Shown here one piece after another: positions 1 through 5,645 of a DNA stretch of 8,763 bases. The DNA is taken from the NCBI GenBank assembly GCA_904501625.1, contig CAJGBR010000052.1, forward strand, positions 1 to 8,763, read 5' to 3'. Each line of letters opens with the position of its first letter. Within the stretch, counting starts at the first letter, position 1. Under the pieces are notes generated by a model that saw only the letters and a program-made list of their open reading frames with translations, had not been told where the DNA came from and searched no databases. The translations under genes were made by a program, and so were the position numbers. Origin of the DNA: an uncultured Rikenellaceae bacterium (lineage in GTDB: Bacteria; Bacteroidota; Bacteroidia; Bacteroidales; Rikenellaceae).

Positions 1-2
1 AT

Positions 3-56
3 GCATTTCTTGTTCAGCGTACGCGAAGGACTTTGAGAATTGTTCTGAAAGCATAA
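3..56 (+). CDS. possible C-terminal tail of a gene entering from the left (partial)
   Basis: Frame 3 on the plus strand is open from the window edge to a TAA at 54-56 and would encode 17 residues with a basic tail (ending RRTLRIVLKA). The hairpin at 65-90 starts 9 nt after the stop, where a terminator would be expected, and this would make the gene convergent with fabG. The piece is too short to assign a family. A competing reading is a minus-strand gene starting with the ATG at 54-52 (MLSEQFSKSFAYAEQEMH and onward). That would put a start codon 11 nt beyond the fabG terminator with no visible promoter, so it is less attractive. Neither reading is secure. Confidence 0.25.
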   Translation, partial: AFLVQRTRRTLRIVLKA

Positions 57-60
57 ATGA

Positions 61-100
61 AAAAGGGTATCCACAGAGTTGCGGATACCCTCATTTTTTT
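61..100. terminator. bidirectional intrinsic terminator downstream of fabG
   Basis: A perfect 8-bp stem, GGGTATCC (65-72) with GGATACCC (83-90), encloses a 10-nt loop. On the plus strand it is followed by TCATTTTTTT, and on the minus strand by TTTTT before C. It lies 25 nt past the fabG stop, so it can end fabG transcription. It may also end a plus-strand gene that stops at 56. Confidence 0.8.
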
Positions 101-114
101 GATTTAATTATCTA

Positions 115-861
115 TTAGGTGTTCATTGCACCACAAACATTGATAACTTGACCGCTGACATATGAAGAGAGGTCAGATGCAAGGAACAATGCTGCTTTAG
201 CCACTTCGTCCGGAGTACCGCCACGACGCATCGGAATCTTGAGTTCCCAATCTTTGCGAACTTCTTCAGACAATTGACCTGTCATATCTGTTATGATAAA
301 TCCTGGAGCAATCGCATTGCAACGAATGTTTCTTGAACCCAATTCCTTAGCCACAGATTTTGTGAAACCAATCATACCTGCTTTTGAAGCAGAGTAGTTA
401 CATTGGCCAGCGTTACCTGAAACACCAACTACTGAACTCATATTGATAATCGAGCCACAACGTTGGCGAATCATATATTTTTGAACTGCGTGAGTCAGGT
501 TAAACGCAGACTTCAAGTTTACGTTGATAACCATATCCCATTGTTGTTCACTCATACGCATCAACAGACTATCGCGAGTGATACCTGCATTGTTAACCAG
601 AATGTCAATTGATCCAAAATCTTTAGCAATTTGGTCAACAGTGCGTTCAGAATCTTCGAAACTACTTGCGTTCGAAGCATAACCTTTAGCTTTGATTCCG
701 ATAGCTTGCAGTTCGCGTTCTGTAGCGAGGAAAGTTTCATCAGCTACGAGGTCAGTAAATGCGATATTTGCACCTTCGTTAGCAAATCTGAGGGCAATAG
801 CTTTACCGATTCCGCGAGAAGCTCCTGTAATCAGTGCTGTTTTTCCTTCTAAAAGTTTCAT
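115..861 (-). CDS. fabG: 3-oxoacyl-[acyl-carrier-protein] reductase FabG
   Basis: This cytosolic short-chain dehydrogenase performs the NADPH-dependent reduction of beta-ketoacyl-ACP in each round of type II fatty-acid elongation. The 248-residue product has the family's normal length and all its landmarks: the nucleotide-binding TGASRGIG (12-19), NNAG (90-93), the Asn of VNLKS (115), catalytic Ser143, Tyr156 and Lys160 in the order SSVVG...YSASK, and the PG at 186-187. The C-terminal INVCGAM resembles the INVNGGM-type end of FabG proteins. The ATG at 861 gives the canonical N-terminus just before the Rossmann fold. No Shine-Dalgarno sequence is seen, as is usual in Bacteroidota. The gene is transcribed alone here, away from acpP, fabF and fabD, and is followed by a strong terminator. 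Another SDR reductase role is possible, but the match along the whole length to FabG is close. Confidence 0.93.
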   Translation of the reverse strand: MKLLEGKTALITGASRGIGKAIALRFANEGANIAFTDLVADETFLATERELQAIGIKAKGYASNASSFEDSERTVDQIAKDFGSIDILVNNAGITRDSLLMRMSEQQWDMVINVNLKSAFNLTHAVQKYMIRQRCGSIINMSSVVGVSGNAGQCNYSASKAGMIGFTKSVAKELGSRNIRCNAIAPGFIITDMTGQLSEEVRKDWELKIPMRRGGTPDEVAKAALFLASDLSSYVSGQVINVCGAMNT

Positions 862-884
862 TTTTCACTAATGTTTATACACTA

Positions 885-901
885 ACTGATTATAAATCAG
901 T
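885..901. promoter_or_regulatory. 17-bp perfect dyad in the fabG leader (candidate operator or hairpin)
   Basis: ACTGATTATAAATCAGT consists of two 7-nt arms around ATA. It sits 24-40 nt upstream of the fabG start and downstream of the proposed fabG transcription start. It could be the site of a dimeric repressor controlling fatty-acid synthesis, or a small hairpin in the 5' leader. The symmetry is directly visible; the role is inferred. Confidence 0.4.
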
Positions 902-935
902 GTAGTATGATTAATGTTACATAGATTTACTATAA

Positions 936-967
936 CAAAGTTGCAATTTTTTTTTCAATTTTGCAAC
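936..967 (-). promoter_or_regulatory. candidate promoter of fabG
   Basis: Read on the minus strand, GTTG (967-964) is followed after 20 nt by CAACTTTG (943-936). This has one mismatch to the Bacteroidota -7 box TAnnTTTG at the usual spacing from a -33 TTG. It predicts a leader of about 65-70 nt containing the dyad at 885-901. The same segment forms a 10-bp inverted repeat, AAAGTTGCAA (937-946) with TTGCAACTTT (961-970). Confidence 0.4.
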
Positions 968-1005
968 TTTCGATTATTCTTTATTTTTAACAGGTTGGCA
1001 AGAGT

Positions 1006-1037
1006 GTTGTTTATTTTACGAAAAAAGACTACCTTTG
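1006..1037 (+). promoter_or_regulatory. candidate promoter of the coiled-coil protein gene
   Basis: GTTG (1006-1009), a 20-nt spacer and TACCTTTG (1030-1037) match the Bacteroidota promoter pattern, with a perfect TAnnTTTG box. The start codon at 1060 lies 22 nt downstream, so the leader would be very short, about 15 nt. Confidence 0.65.
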
Positions 1038-1059
1038 CCGAAATACTAATAAGATAGAT

Positions 1060-1941
1060 ATGGAACAGAATACTCAAGAAAAGGCTCTTAAAGGCTATAA
1101 GACTCTCATTATGATTTTGAGTTTAGTGCTTGTAGTTTTGGCCGGATTGTATTTCTCTCAGACTCGAGCTCTCAGAGAGGATAAGAAATATCTCGAAACT
1201 CAAAGAGATACACTGACAAGTCAACTCTCGACATTGATGACCGAGTATGATGGGTTGAAGGTTGTGAATGAAGAGATGGACAGTTCGTTGAAGATTGAAC
1301 GTATGAAAGCCGATTCGTTGATGGAACGATTGACTAAAGAACGTTCATTTAGTGCAGCTAAGATTCGCAAGTATGAAAAGGAACTCGGAACACTGCGTAT
1401 GGTAATGAAAAATTATGTGAGACAAATTGACTCACTGAATAATATGAACCAGAAACTCATTGCCGAGAATCTGAAGGTGAAGAAAGAGGCTGCATCACAA
1501 CGCCAACGTGCTGAGAGTGCCGAAGAGGCAAACGAAGAGTTGAATAATCGTGTGCGTCTTGGAGCAATGTTGAAGGCAAGAGATATCAAACTTGTGGCAT
1601 TGACCAAGAATGATAAGGTTGTTGCAAGAGCAGGGCGTGCCGCAAGACTGCGTGTTGATATGATCATCTCTGCGAACGAATTGGCTGCACCTGGCAAACG
1701 TGATATTTATGTTCGTATTGTTGGTCCTGATGGATATGTGTTGGCAAACTCGGCAAACTCACAGTTTGAATTTGAAGGTGAAAAGATAACCTATTCGGCT
1801 ACACGTAACGTGGATTACCAAAATCAGGATCTGCCGGTTAGCGTATTCTACAATGGTTCAGGAATCGTAAGCGGAAAATATCAAGTATCAATGTATATTG
1901 ATGGAATTTTGGTTGGTACGGCTGAAACAATTCTGAAGTAA
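1060..1941 (+). CDS. membrane-anchored coiled-coil protein, function unknown
   Basis: The 293-residue product has a short cytoplasmic N-terminus, one hydrophobic segment at about residues 15-33 (TLIMILSLVLVVLAGLYFS), and then a long charged region (about 34-165) with heptad-like spacing and few prolines or glycines, typical of a coiled coil. The C-terminal part (about 170-293) is different: alternating polar and hydrophobic residues with Gly/Asn turns (RDIYVRIVGPDGYVL, KYQVSMYIDGILVG) suggest a beta-sandwich domain. The membrane segment is uncleaved in appearance, with no signal-peptidase or lipobox Cys, so the coiled coil and beta domain probably face the periplasm. Proteins of this architecture in Bacteroidales are often labelled as hypothetical or, misleadingly, as SMC/ParA-like because of the coiled coil; no ATPase motif is present. 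It is a single-gene unit with its own promoter candidate and terminator. A role in envelope structure or scaffolding is only a guess. Confidence 0.85.
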   Translation: MEQNTQEKALKGYKTLIMILSLVLVVLAGLYFSQTRALREDKKYLETQRDTLTSQLSTLMTEYDGLKVVNEEMDSSLKIERMKADSLMERLTKERSFSAAKIRKYEKELGTLRMVMKNYVRQIDSLNNMNQKLIAENLKVKKEAASQRQRAESAEEANEELNNRVRLGAMLKARDIKLVALTKNDKVVARAGRAARLRVDMIISANELAAPGKRDIYVRIVGPDGYVLANSANSQFEFEGEKITYSATRNVDYQNQDLPVSVFYNGSGIVSGKYQVSMYIDGILVGTAETILK

Positions 1942-1958
1942 CAGTAGCAAGATAGAAC

Positions 1959-1998
1959 GAAAACACCTGTTAAAACAGTTTTTAACGGGTGTTTTTTT
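1959..1998. terminator. bidirectional intrinsic terminator between convergent genes
   Basis: A 15-bp stem with one G-U wobble pairs 1961-1975 with 1980-1994 around the tetraloop CAGT. The plus strand ends in a run of seven T (1992-1998), and the minus strand ends in TTTT after the stem. It lies 19 nt after the coiled-coil gene stop and 12 nt after the transporter stop, so it serves both. Confidence 0.92.
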
Positions 1999-2009
1999 AT
2001 TCAAAGTAT

Positions 2010-3584
2010 TTAGAAACCTGCAAGAGGAATTGTTACGGTAGGAATGAGTAACAGCAATCCGAGAAGTGTTAGTATCAGTACAAATTTGAAAATCCATCGT
2101 ACCCATTTTTCGTATGGTATACGAGCCATTCCCAGAGCCGCAATCAGCACTCCTGAGGTAGGAGTAATCAAATTGGTGAATCCGTCGCCGAATTGAAATG
2201 CCATTACGGTTGCTTGCTTTGATAATCCGATTAAGTCTGAGAATGTTGCCATAATCGGCATTGTAAGTGCAGCTTTAGCACTGCCTGATGGAATGAATAT
2301 ATTTATCGTAGTCTGAATTGCATACATAATTTCAACCGTGGCAATCTTTCCGAACCCCTCCATTCCTGAAGCCATAGAGTGTAGTATTGTGTCGATGATG
2401 CCACCTTGTTTTAGAATGACTATTATACCTCCAGCCAGACCTACGACCATTGCTGCCGAGAAGATGTCCTTGCATCCCTCGATGAACAATGAGGTAATGC
2501 GGTTGGGGTCGTAACCACAAGCCCAACCTGATAGTATCCCCATTGCCAGGAATAGTCCAGATATCTCACCAATATACCAGCCATACCCCATAACGCCTGC
2601 TACGAGGAAAAATATGGTGAAAAACAATAGGTTTAAGATGTACAGATGTACCGATTTACGCAGTAAAAAGAATGAACTCAATCCAAACAGAATCGTGAGA
2701 ATCGGAATTATTGCAATGTTTTCGAGAGTCGAGTTGCCAATCTTGATGTCTGTTGTCTGGTAAAAAATCGAGAATAAGATTAATCCGAACATTGCTGTTG
2801 CGAAACTACACCACGTAGATTTAGTCGCCTTCTGTGCTGAAAATTCACTATTTTCGGAGTTGTGTAACGACCTCCAATGCATATCATCGTCGTAGACAAG
2901 TGATGATTTCGGATCGCGTCTGACTTTAGCTGCGTAGCGGAGTATGTAACCGATTCCGAAAATGTTAAGAACACACCAGCAAACCAGACGATACTCAATT
3001 CCTGAAAATAGTGGAAGTCCAGCAAGTCCCTGTGCAATCCCAATGGTGAAGGGATTGAGTATTGCTCCTGCAAACCCGAGTGCGGCAGCTACGAAACACA
3101 GACATAATCCAGTGATGGAATCATAACCCATTGATATTGCCATCGGTACGAGTATTACAACAAATGCAATGGTCTCTTCGCTCATCCCGAATACTGCGCC
3201 GAATATGCTGAATATTAACATAATGCAGGTGAGAATGATATTGTTTACTCCGATTTTTTTCAGCAGTCGGTTTTTCTCCCACGAAGATGTTTTTTTAATG
3301 AATGCACCAATCCCGATGTCAATGGCGTGTGAACTATTGATTATCCAGAATGCTCCACCAATAATGAGTATAAAGACGATGATATCGGCTTTGTCAGTAA
3401 AACCTTCGTATAGCGATGTGAAAATCTGCCAACTTTGAGGTGAACTTTCGATTTGTTCGTAGGTCAGTACTCCCGAGTCGTCTTTTACATATTTGCCGGC
3501 AGGAACAAACCAGGTGGCAATGGCACACAACGCAATCAGTGTGAATATAATGACATATGTGTGTGGAATTTTGAATCTCTTCAT
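2010..3584 (-). CDS. YfcC-family (DcuC-like) inner-membrane carrier
   Basis: This is a polytopic inner-membrane carrier of the YfcC/C4-dicarboxylate anaerobic carrier superfamily, whose members move dicarboxylates or amino acids, often by ion symport or antiport. The 524-residue product starts with the family-typical KIPHTYVIIFTLIALCAIATWFVPAG, the first membrane segment, and has about 12-14 hydrophobic segments. Conserved blocks include GMSEETIAF (133-141), ILNPFTIGIAQ (175-185), IPSGSAKAALTMPIMA (431-446) and QFGDGFTNLITPTSG (464-478), the last two resembling the paired re-entrant substrate-site regions of such carriers. A charged loop at about 222-256 splits the protein into halves. It is slightly longer than many YfcC proteins. 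It is divergent from tnaA, so a link to tryptophan, a related amino acid, or a product of its breakdown is plausible but unproven. The substrate cannot be read from sequence. The start at 3584 gives the usual N-terminus. Confidence 0.88.
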   Translation of the reverse strand: MKRFKIPHTYVIIFTLIALCAIATWFVPAGKYVKDDSGVLTYEQIESSPQSWQIFTSLYEGFTDKADIIVFILIIGGAFWIINSSHAIDIGIGAFIKKTSSWEKNRLLKKIGVNNIILTCIMLIFSIFGAVFGMSEETIAFVVILVPMAISMGYDSITGLCLCFVAAALGFAGAILNPFTIGIAQGLAGLPLFSGIEYRLVCWCVLNIFGIGYILRYAAKVRRDPKSSLVYDDDMHWRSLHNSENSEFSAQKATKSTWCSFATAMFGLILFSIFYQTTDIKIGNSTLENIAIIPILTILFGLSSFFLLRKSVHLYILNLLFFTIFFLVAGVMGYGWYIGEISGLFLAMGILSGWACGYDPNRITSLFIEGCKDIFSAAMVVGLAGGIIVILKQGGIIDTILHSMASGMEGFGKIATVEIMYAIQTTINIFIPSGSAKAALTMPIMATFSDLIGLSKQATVMAFQFGDGFTNLITPTSGVLIAALGMARIPYEKWVRWIFKFVLILTLLGLLLLIPTVTIPLAGF

Positions 3585-3611
3585 TGTACGTAGTGGTTGA
3601 AATTGTAATGG

Positions 3612-3619
3612 CGAAAGTA
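3612..3619 (-). promoter_or_regulatory. weak -7 box candidate for the transporter gene
   Basis: On the minus strand TACTTTCG has one mismatch to TAnnTTTG and lies 27 nt upstream of the transporter ATG. No TTG is present at the expected -33 position, so the assignment is weak. Confidence 0.25.
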
Positions 3620-3639
3620 CGACATTTTTTTTATTAAAA

Positions 3640-3671
3640 TTTGCTATTCTCGAAAAAAAATTGCTACTTTG
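3640..3671 (+). promoter_or_regulatory. candidate tnaA promoter
   Basis: TTTG (3640-3643) is followed after 21 nt by TACTTTG (3665-3671), a close variant of the Bacteroidota -33/-7 pair. The A-run and TTGC before the -7 box resemble the arrangement in the fabG promoter candidate. Transcription would begin near 3678, leaving a leader of about 205 nt before tnaA. Confidence 0.6.
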
Positions 3672-3677
3672 CAGATG

Positions 3678-3884
3678 CTAAGTGTTTGTGAGAAAATTTT
3701 TAATGACTCTCAATTTTAAACATATCTTCCAGAATCTGAAACAGAGAGATTGTTTTTAGTCTCTCGGTTAGTCGTTACCTATCATTGTGACGACTTTATT
3801 ATCAGCAGAGTATGTGTGCTGAACGATTATCAACGTGTGGAAAATGTCCCAATAACAATAATGTTTAACTCAAAATAGAAAATT
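3678..3884 (+). promoter_or_regulatory. structured tnaA leader with three consecutive hairpins
   Basis: Three stem-loops follow one another. The first is GAGAGA (3744-3749) with TCTCTC (3760-3765), extended inward by U-G and U-A pairs and outward by AAC/GTT. The second is GTCGTTA (3771-3777) with TGACGAC (3788-3794), one wobble pair. The third is TCAGCA (3802-3807) with TGCTGA (3817-3822), perfect. The second is followed by TTTATTAT, a poor terminator tail. Two short frames occur: 3703-3759 (MTLNFKHIFQNLKQRDCF), ending inside the first hairpin, and 3812-3868 (MCAERLSTCGKCPNNNNV), starting inside the third. Neither contains Trp, so a TnaC-type tryptophan-sensing peptide is not supported. No known riboswitch was recognised. 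The structures are visible; regulation by them is inferred. Confidence 0.45.
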
Positions 3885-5258
3885 ATGGAATTACCTTTTG
3901 CCGAATCATGGCGCATCAAAATGGTGGAGCCAATTCGTAAGAGTACTCGCGAAGAACGCGAAAAATGGATGAAAGAGGCTCATTATAACCTCTTCCAATT
4001 AAGAGCAGACCAAGTTTATATTGATTGTTTGACAGACTCAGGTACAGGTGCTATGAGCGATCGTCAATGGGCTGCAATTATGTTGGGTGATGAAAGTTAT
4101 GCAGGTTCAATGTCTTTCTTCCACCTCAAAGAAACAATCAACCGTATTACAGGATTTGAGTATGTAATCCCAACACACCAAGGTCGTGCTGCTGAAAACG
4201 TATTGTTCAGCCATCTCGTTAAAGAAGGTGCAATCGTTCCAGGTAACTCTCACTTCGATACAACAAAGGGTCATATCGAATCTCGTAAGGCTGTAGCACT
4301 GGACTGCACTATTGACGAAGCTAAGGATACTCAACTTGAAATTCCGTTTAAAGGCAACGTCGATCCAGTGAAACTCGAAAAGGCATTGGCTGAACATAAT
4401 GATAAGATTCCGTTTATTATCGTTACGATTACAAATAACACAGCCGGTGGTCAGCCTGTTTCAATGAAAAACCTTCGTGAGGTGCGTGCCATCGCTGATA
4501 AATATGGCAAACGAGTGATCTTTGACTCTGCACGTTTTGCTGAAAATGCTTACTTCATCAAGACTCGCGAAGAGGGTTATGCAGATAAGAGCATCAAAGA
4601 AATCGTAAAAGAAATCTTCTCGTTGGCTGACGGTATGACAATGTCTGCAAAGAAAGACGGTATCGTAAATATGGGTGGATTTATTGCTACACGTCACGAA
4701 GATTGGTATGAAGGAGCAAAACGTTTCTGTATCCCATTCGAAGGTTACCTGACATATGGTGGTATGAATGGTCGTGATATGGAGGCTTTGGCTATCGGTC
4801 TTGATGAAAATACAGAATTCGATAACCTCGAAACTCGTATTCGTCAAGTGCAATATTTGGCAGCTCGTCTTGATGAATTCGGTATTCCTTATCAACGCCC
4901 TGCTGGCGGACACGCTATCTTCGTAGACGCTTCTAAGATTTTGACTAATATCCCGAAAGAAGAGTTCCCTGCTCAGACATTGGCTATCGAACTTTACTTG
5001 GAAGCAGGTGTTCGTGGTTGCGAAATCGGATATATCCTTGCAGACCGTGATCCTGTGACTCGTGAAAACCGTTTCGGTGGACTTGATTTGTTGCGTTTGT
5101 GCGTAGCTCGTCGTGTTTACACAAATAACCATATGGACGTAATTGCAGTTGCACTGAAAAATGTGTTCGATCGCCGCAACGAGATCAATCGCGGTGTTAA
5201 GATCGTTTGGGAAACTGAATTGATGCGTCACTTCACGGTTAAATTGGAACGCTTGTAG
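3885..5258 (+). CDS. tnaA: tryptophanase (tryptophan indole-lyase)
   Basis: This cytosolic PLP enzyme cleaves L-tryptophan to indole, pyruvate and ammonia. The 457-residue product carries the beta-eliminating lyase fold along its full length: SGTGAMS (52-58), the phosphate-binding THQGR (97-101), TNN (183-185), the PLP-contacting FDSARF with Asp214 and Arg217, and the Schiff-base lysine in SAKKDG, Lys257 by alignment with tyrosine phenol-lyase Lys257 and E. coli TnaA Lys270. Two positions separate tryptophanase from tyrosine phenol-lyase: Asp125 (HFDTT; Thr in the phenol-lyase) and His449 (MRHFT; Phe there). Both are the tryptophanase type, which supports indole production. The ATG at 3885 gives the family-typical MELPFAESW start. 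Arginine codons are mostly CGT and the codon choice differs from the neighbouring thi genes, suggesting high expression. It stands alone, with a promoter and long leader upstream. Confidence 0.96.
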   Translation: MELPFAESWRIKMVEPIRKSTREEREKWMKEAHYNLFQLRADQVYIDCLTDSGTGAMSDRQWAAIMLGDESYAGSMSFFHLKETINRITGFEYVIPTHQGRAAENVLFSHLVKEGAIVPGNSHFDTTKGHIESRKAVALDCTIDEAKDTQLEIPFKGNVDPVKLEKALAEHNDKIPFIIVTITNNTAGGQPVSMKNLREVRAIADKYGKRVIFDSARFAENAYFIKTREEGYADKSIKEIVKEIFSLADGMTMSAKKDGIVNMGGFIATRHEDWYEGAKRFCIPFEGYLTYGGMNGRDMEALAIGLDENTEFDNLETRIRQVQYLAARLDEFGIPYQRPAGGHAIFVDASKILTNIPKEEFPAQTLAIELYLEAGVRGCEIGYILADRDPVTRENRFGGLDLLRLCVARRVYTNNHMDVIAVALKNVFDRRNEINRGVKIVWETELMRHFTVKLERL

Positions 5259-5421
5259 TAGCATCGAAATCAAAATGCCCTCAGGGATAGTTTTTGCGAA
5301 AATTGCGAAATCCTATATAGAAGATTACAGATCGTAATTAAGCCGAAAAACTACGAGAGCAAAGGCATATAATAAAGAACCGAAATCAAGCATCTTAGCA
5401 AGATGCATTGTTAATAAGTTC

Positions 5422-5481
5422 AAGTGGCGTATGTAAGAACTGTACAGTTCACTACATACGCCACTTCTTGTATCGTTTTTT
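5422..5481 (+). terminator. large nested hairpin followed by a T-run, likely tnaA terminator
   Basis: AAGTGGCGTATGTA (5422-5435) and TACATACGCCACTT (5453-5466) are perfect 14-nt arms. Between them lies the perfect 14-bp palindrome GAACTGTACAGTTC (5437-5450), so the RNA can fold into a long hairpin with a second stem at its tip. The sequence then runs CTTGTATCGTTTTTT, with six T at 5476-5481. The T-run begins 9 nt after the stem, further than in a textbook terminator. The position, 164 nt past the tnaA stop and before the convergent thi operon, fits transcription termination or 3'-end protection of tnaA mRNA. Confidence 0.55.
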
Positions 5482-5490
5482 AGATACTTA

Positions 5491-5631
5491 CTAACCTATC
5501 TTACCATTAAAGTAGACTTTTGTGTGTTCGTCTGATTGGATGAGTAAGTTTGACGAGTTTACATCTGCTACAGGCAAGATTGTGAAGTTTTTGCAACGAT
5601 GTTTTAATGATTGTATAATGCAGATAGACAA
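5491..5631 (-). pseudogene. possible gene remnant or short frame of unknown nature
   Basis: On the minus strand the frame is open for 46 codons from just after a TGA (5634-5632) to a TAG at 5493-5491. Its C-terminal part reads ILPVADVNSSNLLIQSDEHT and continues KVYFNGKIG, which has a protein-like composition. No ATG exists in this frame, so it may be a decayed gene end rather than a living gene. The opposite strand has a 38-codon ATG frame at 5540-5656 that overlaps the thiE-tenA 3' end by 11 nt. No family was recognised for either, and chance is a real explanation. Confidence 0.15.
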
Positions 5632-5634
5632 TCA
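5608..5634 (-). terminator. weak hairpin after the thi operon
   Basis: TGATTGT (5608-5614) and ACAATCA (5628-5634) form a 7-bp stem with a 13-nt loop, 11 nt past the thiE-tenA stop on the minus strand. The minus-strand tail is TTAAAAC, not a real T-run, so it is at best a weak terminator or a 3'-end stabiliser. Confidence 0.25.
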
Positions 5635-5645
5635 AAACTTATTAT

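Larger units (their letters stand above)
5259..5645. other. 387-bp intergenic stretch with several inverted repeats, no confident gene
   Basis: This is the longest stretch without a confident gene. It holds a 9-nt-spaced direct repeat TTGCGAAA (5294-5301 and 5303-5310), a 7-bp inverted repeat GCATCTT/AAGATGC (5390-5396, 5400-5406), the nested hairpin at 5422-5466, a small repeat GTATC/GATAC (5470-5474, 5483-5487) around a T-run, and a 7-bp inverted repeat at 5608-5634. Two short frames overlap near the right end: plus 5540-5656 (38 codons from ATG) and minus 5631-5491 (46 codons, no ATG). No transposase or tRNA is recognisable. Confidence 0.6.

Noticed and set aside
1413..1697. 94-codon minus-strand frame inside the coiled-coil gene
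   Set aside because: Ser/Ala/Phe-rich translation is a shadow of the Lys/Glu/Arg-rich coiled coil on the other strand.
3675..3719. 14-codon frame at the start of the tnaA leader as a leader peptide
   Set aside because: Its ATG lies 4 nt after the -7 box, at or upstream of the predicted transcription start, and it has no Trp codon.
4461..5273. 270-codon open frame on the minus strand opposite tnaA
   Set aside because: It lies wholly antisense to a complete, well-conserved tryptophanase. Its Cys/Thr/Ile-rich composition is what the codon bias of tnaA produces in this frame. No motif was recognised.
5276..5295. CCC-TCA-GGG followed by TAGTTTTTG as the tnaA terminator
   Set aside because: The stem has only three contiguous base pairs with a 3-nt loop, too weak compared with the large hairpin downstream.
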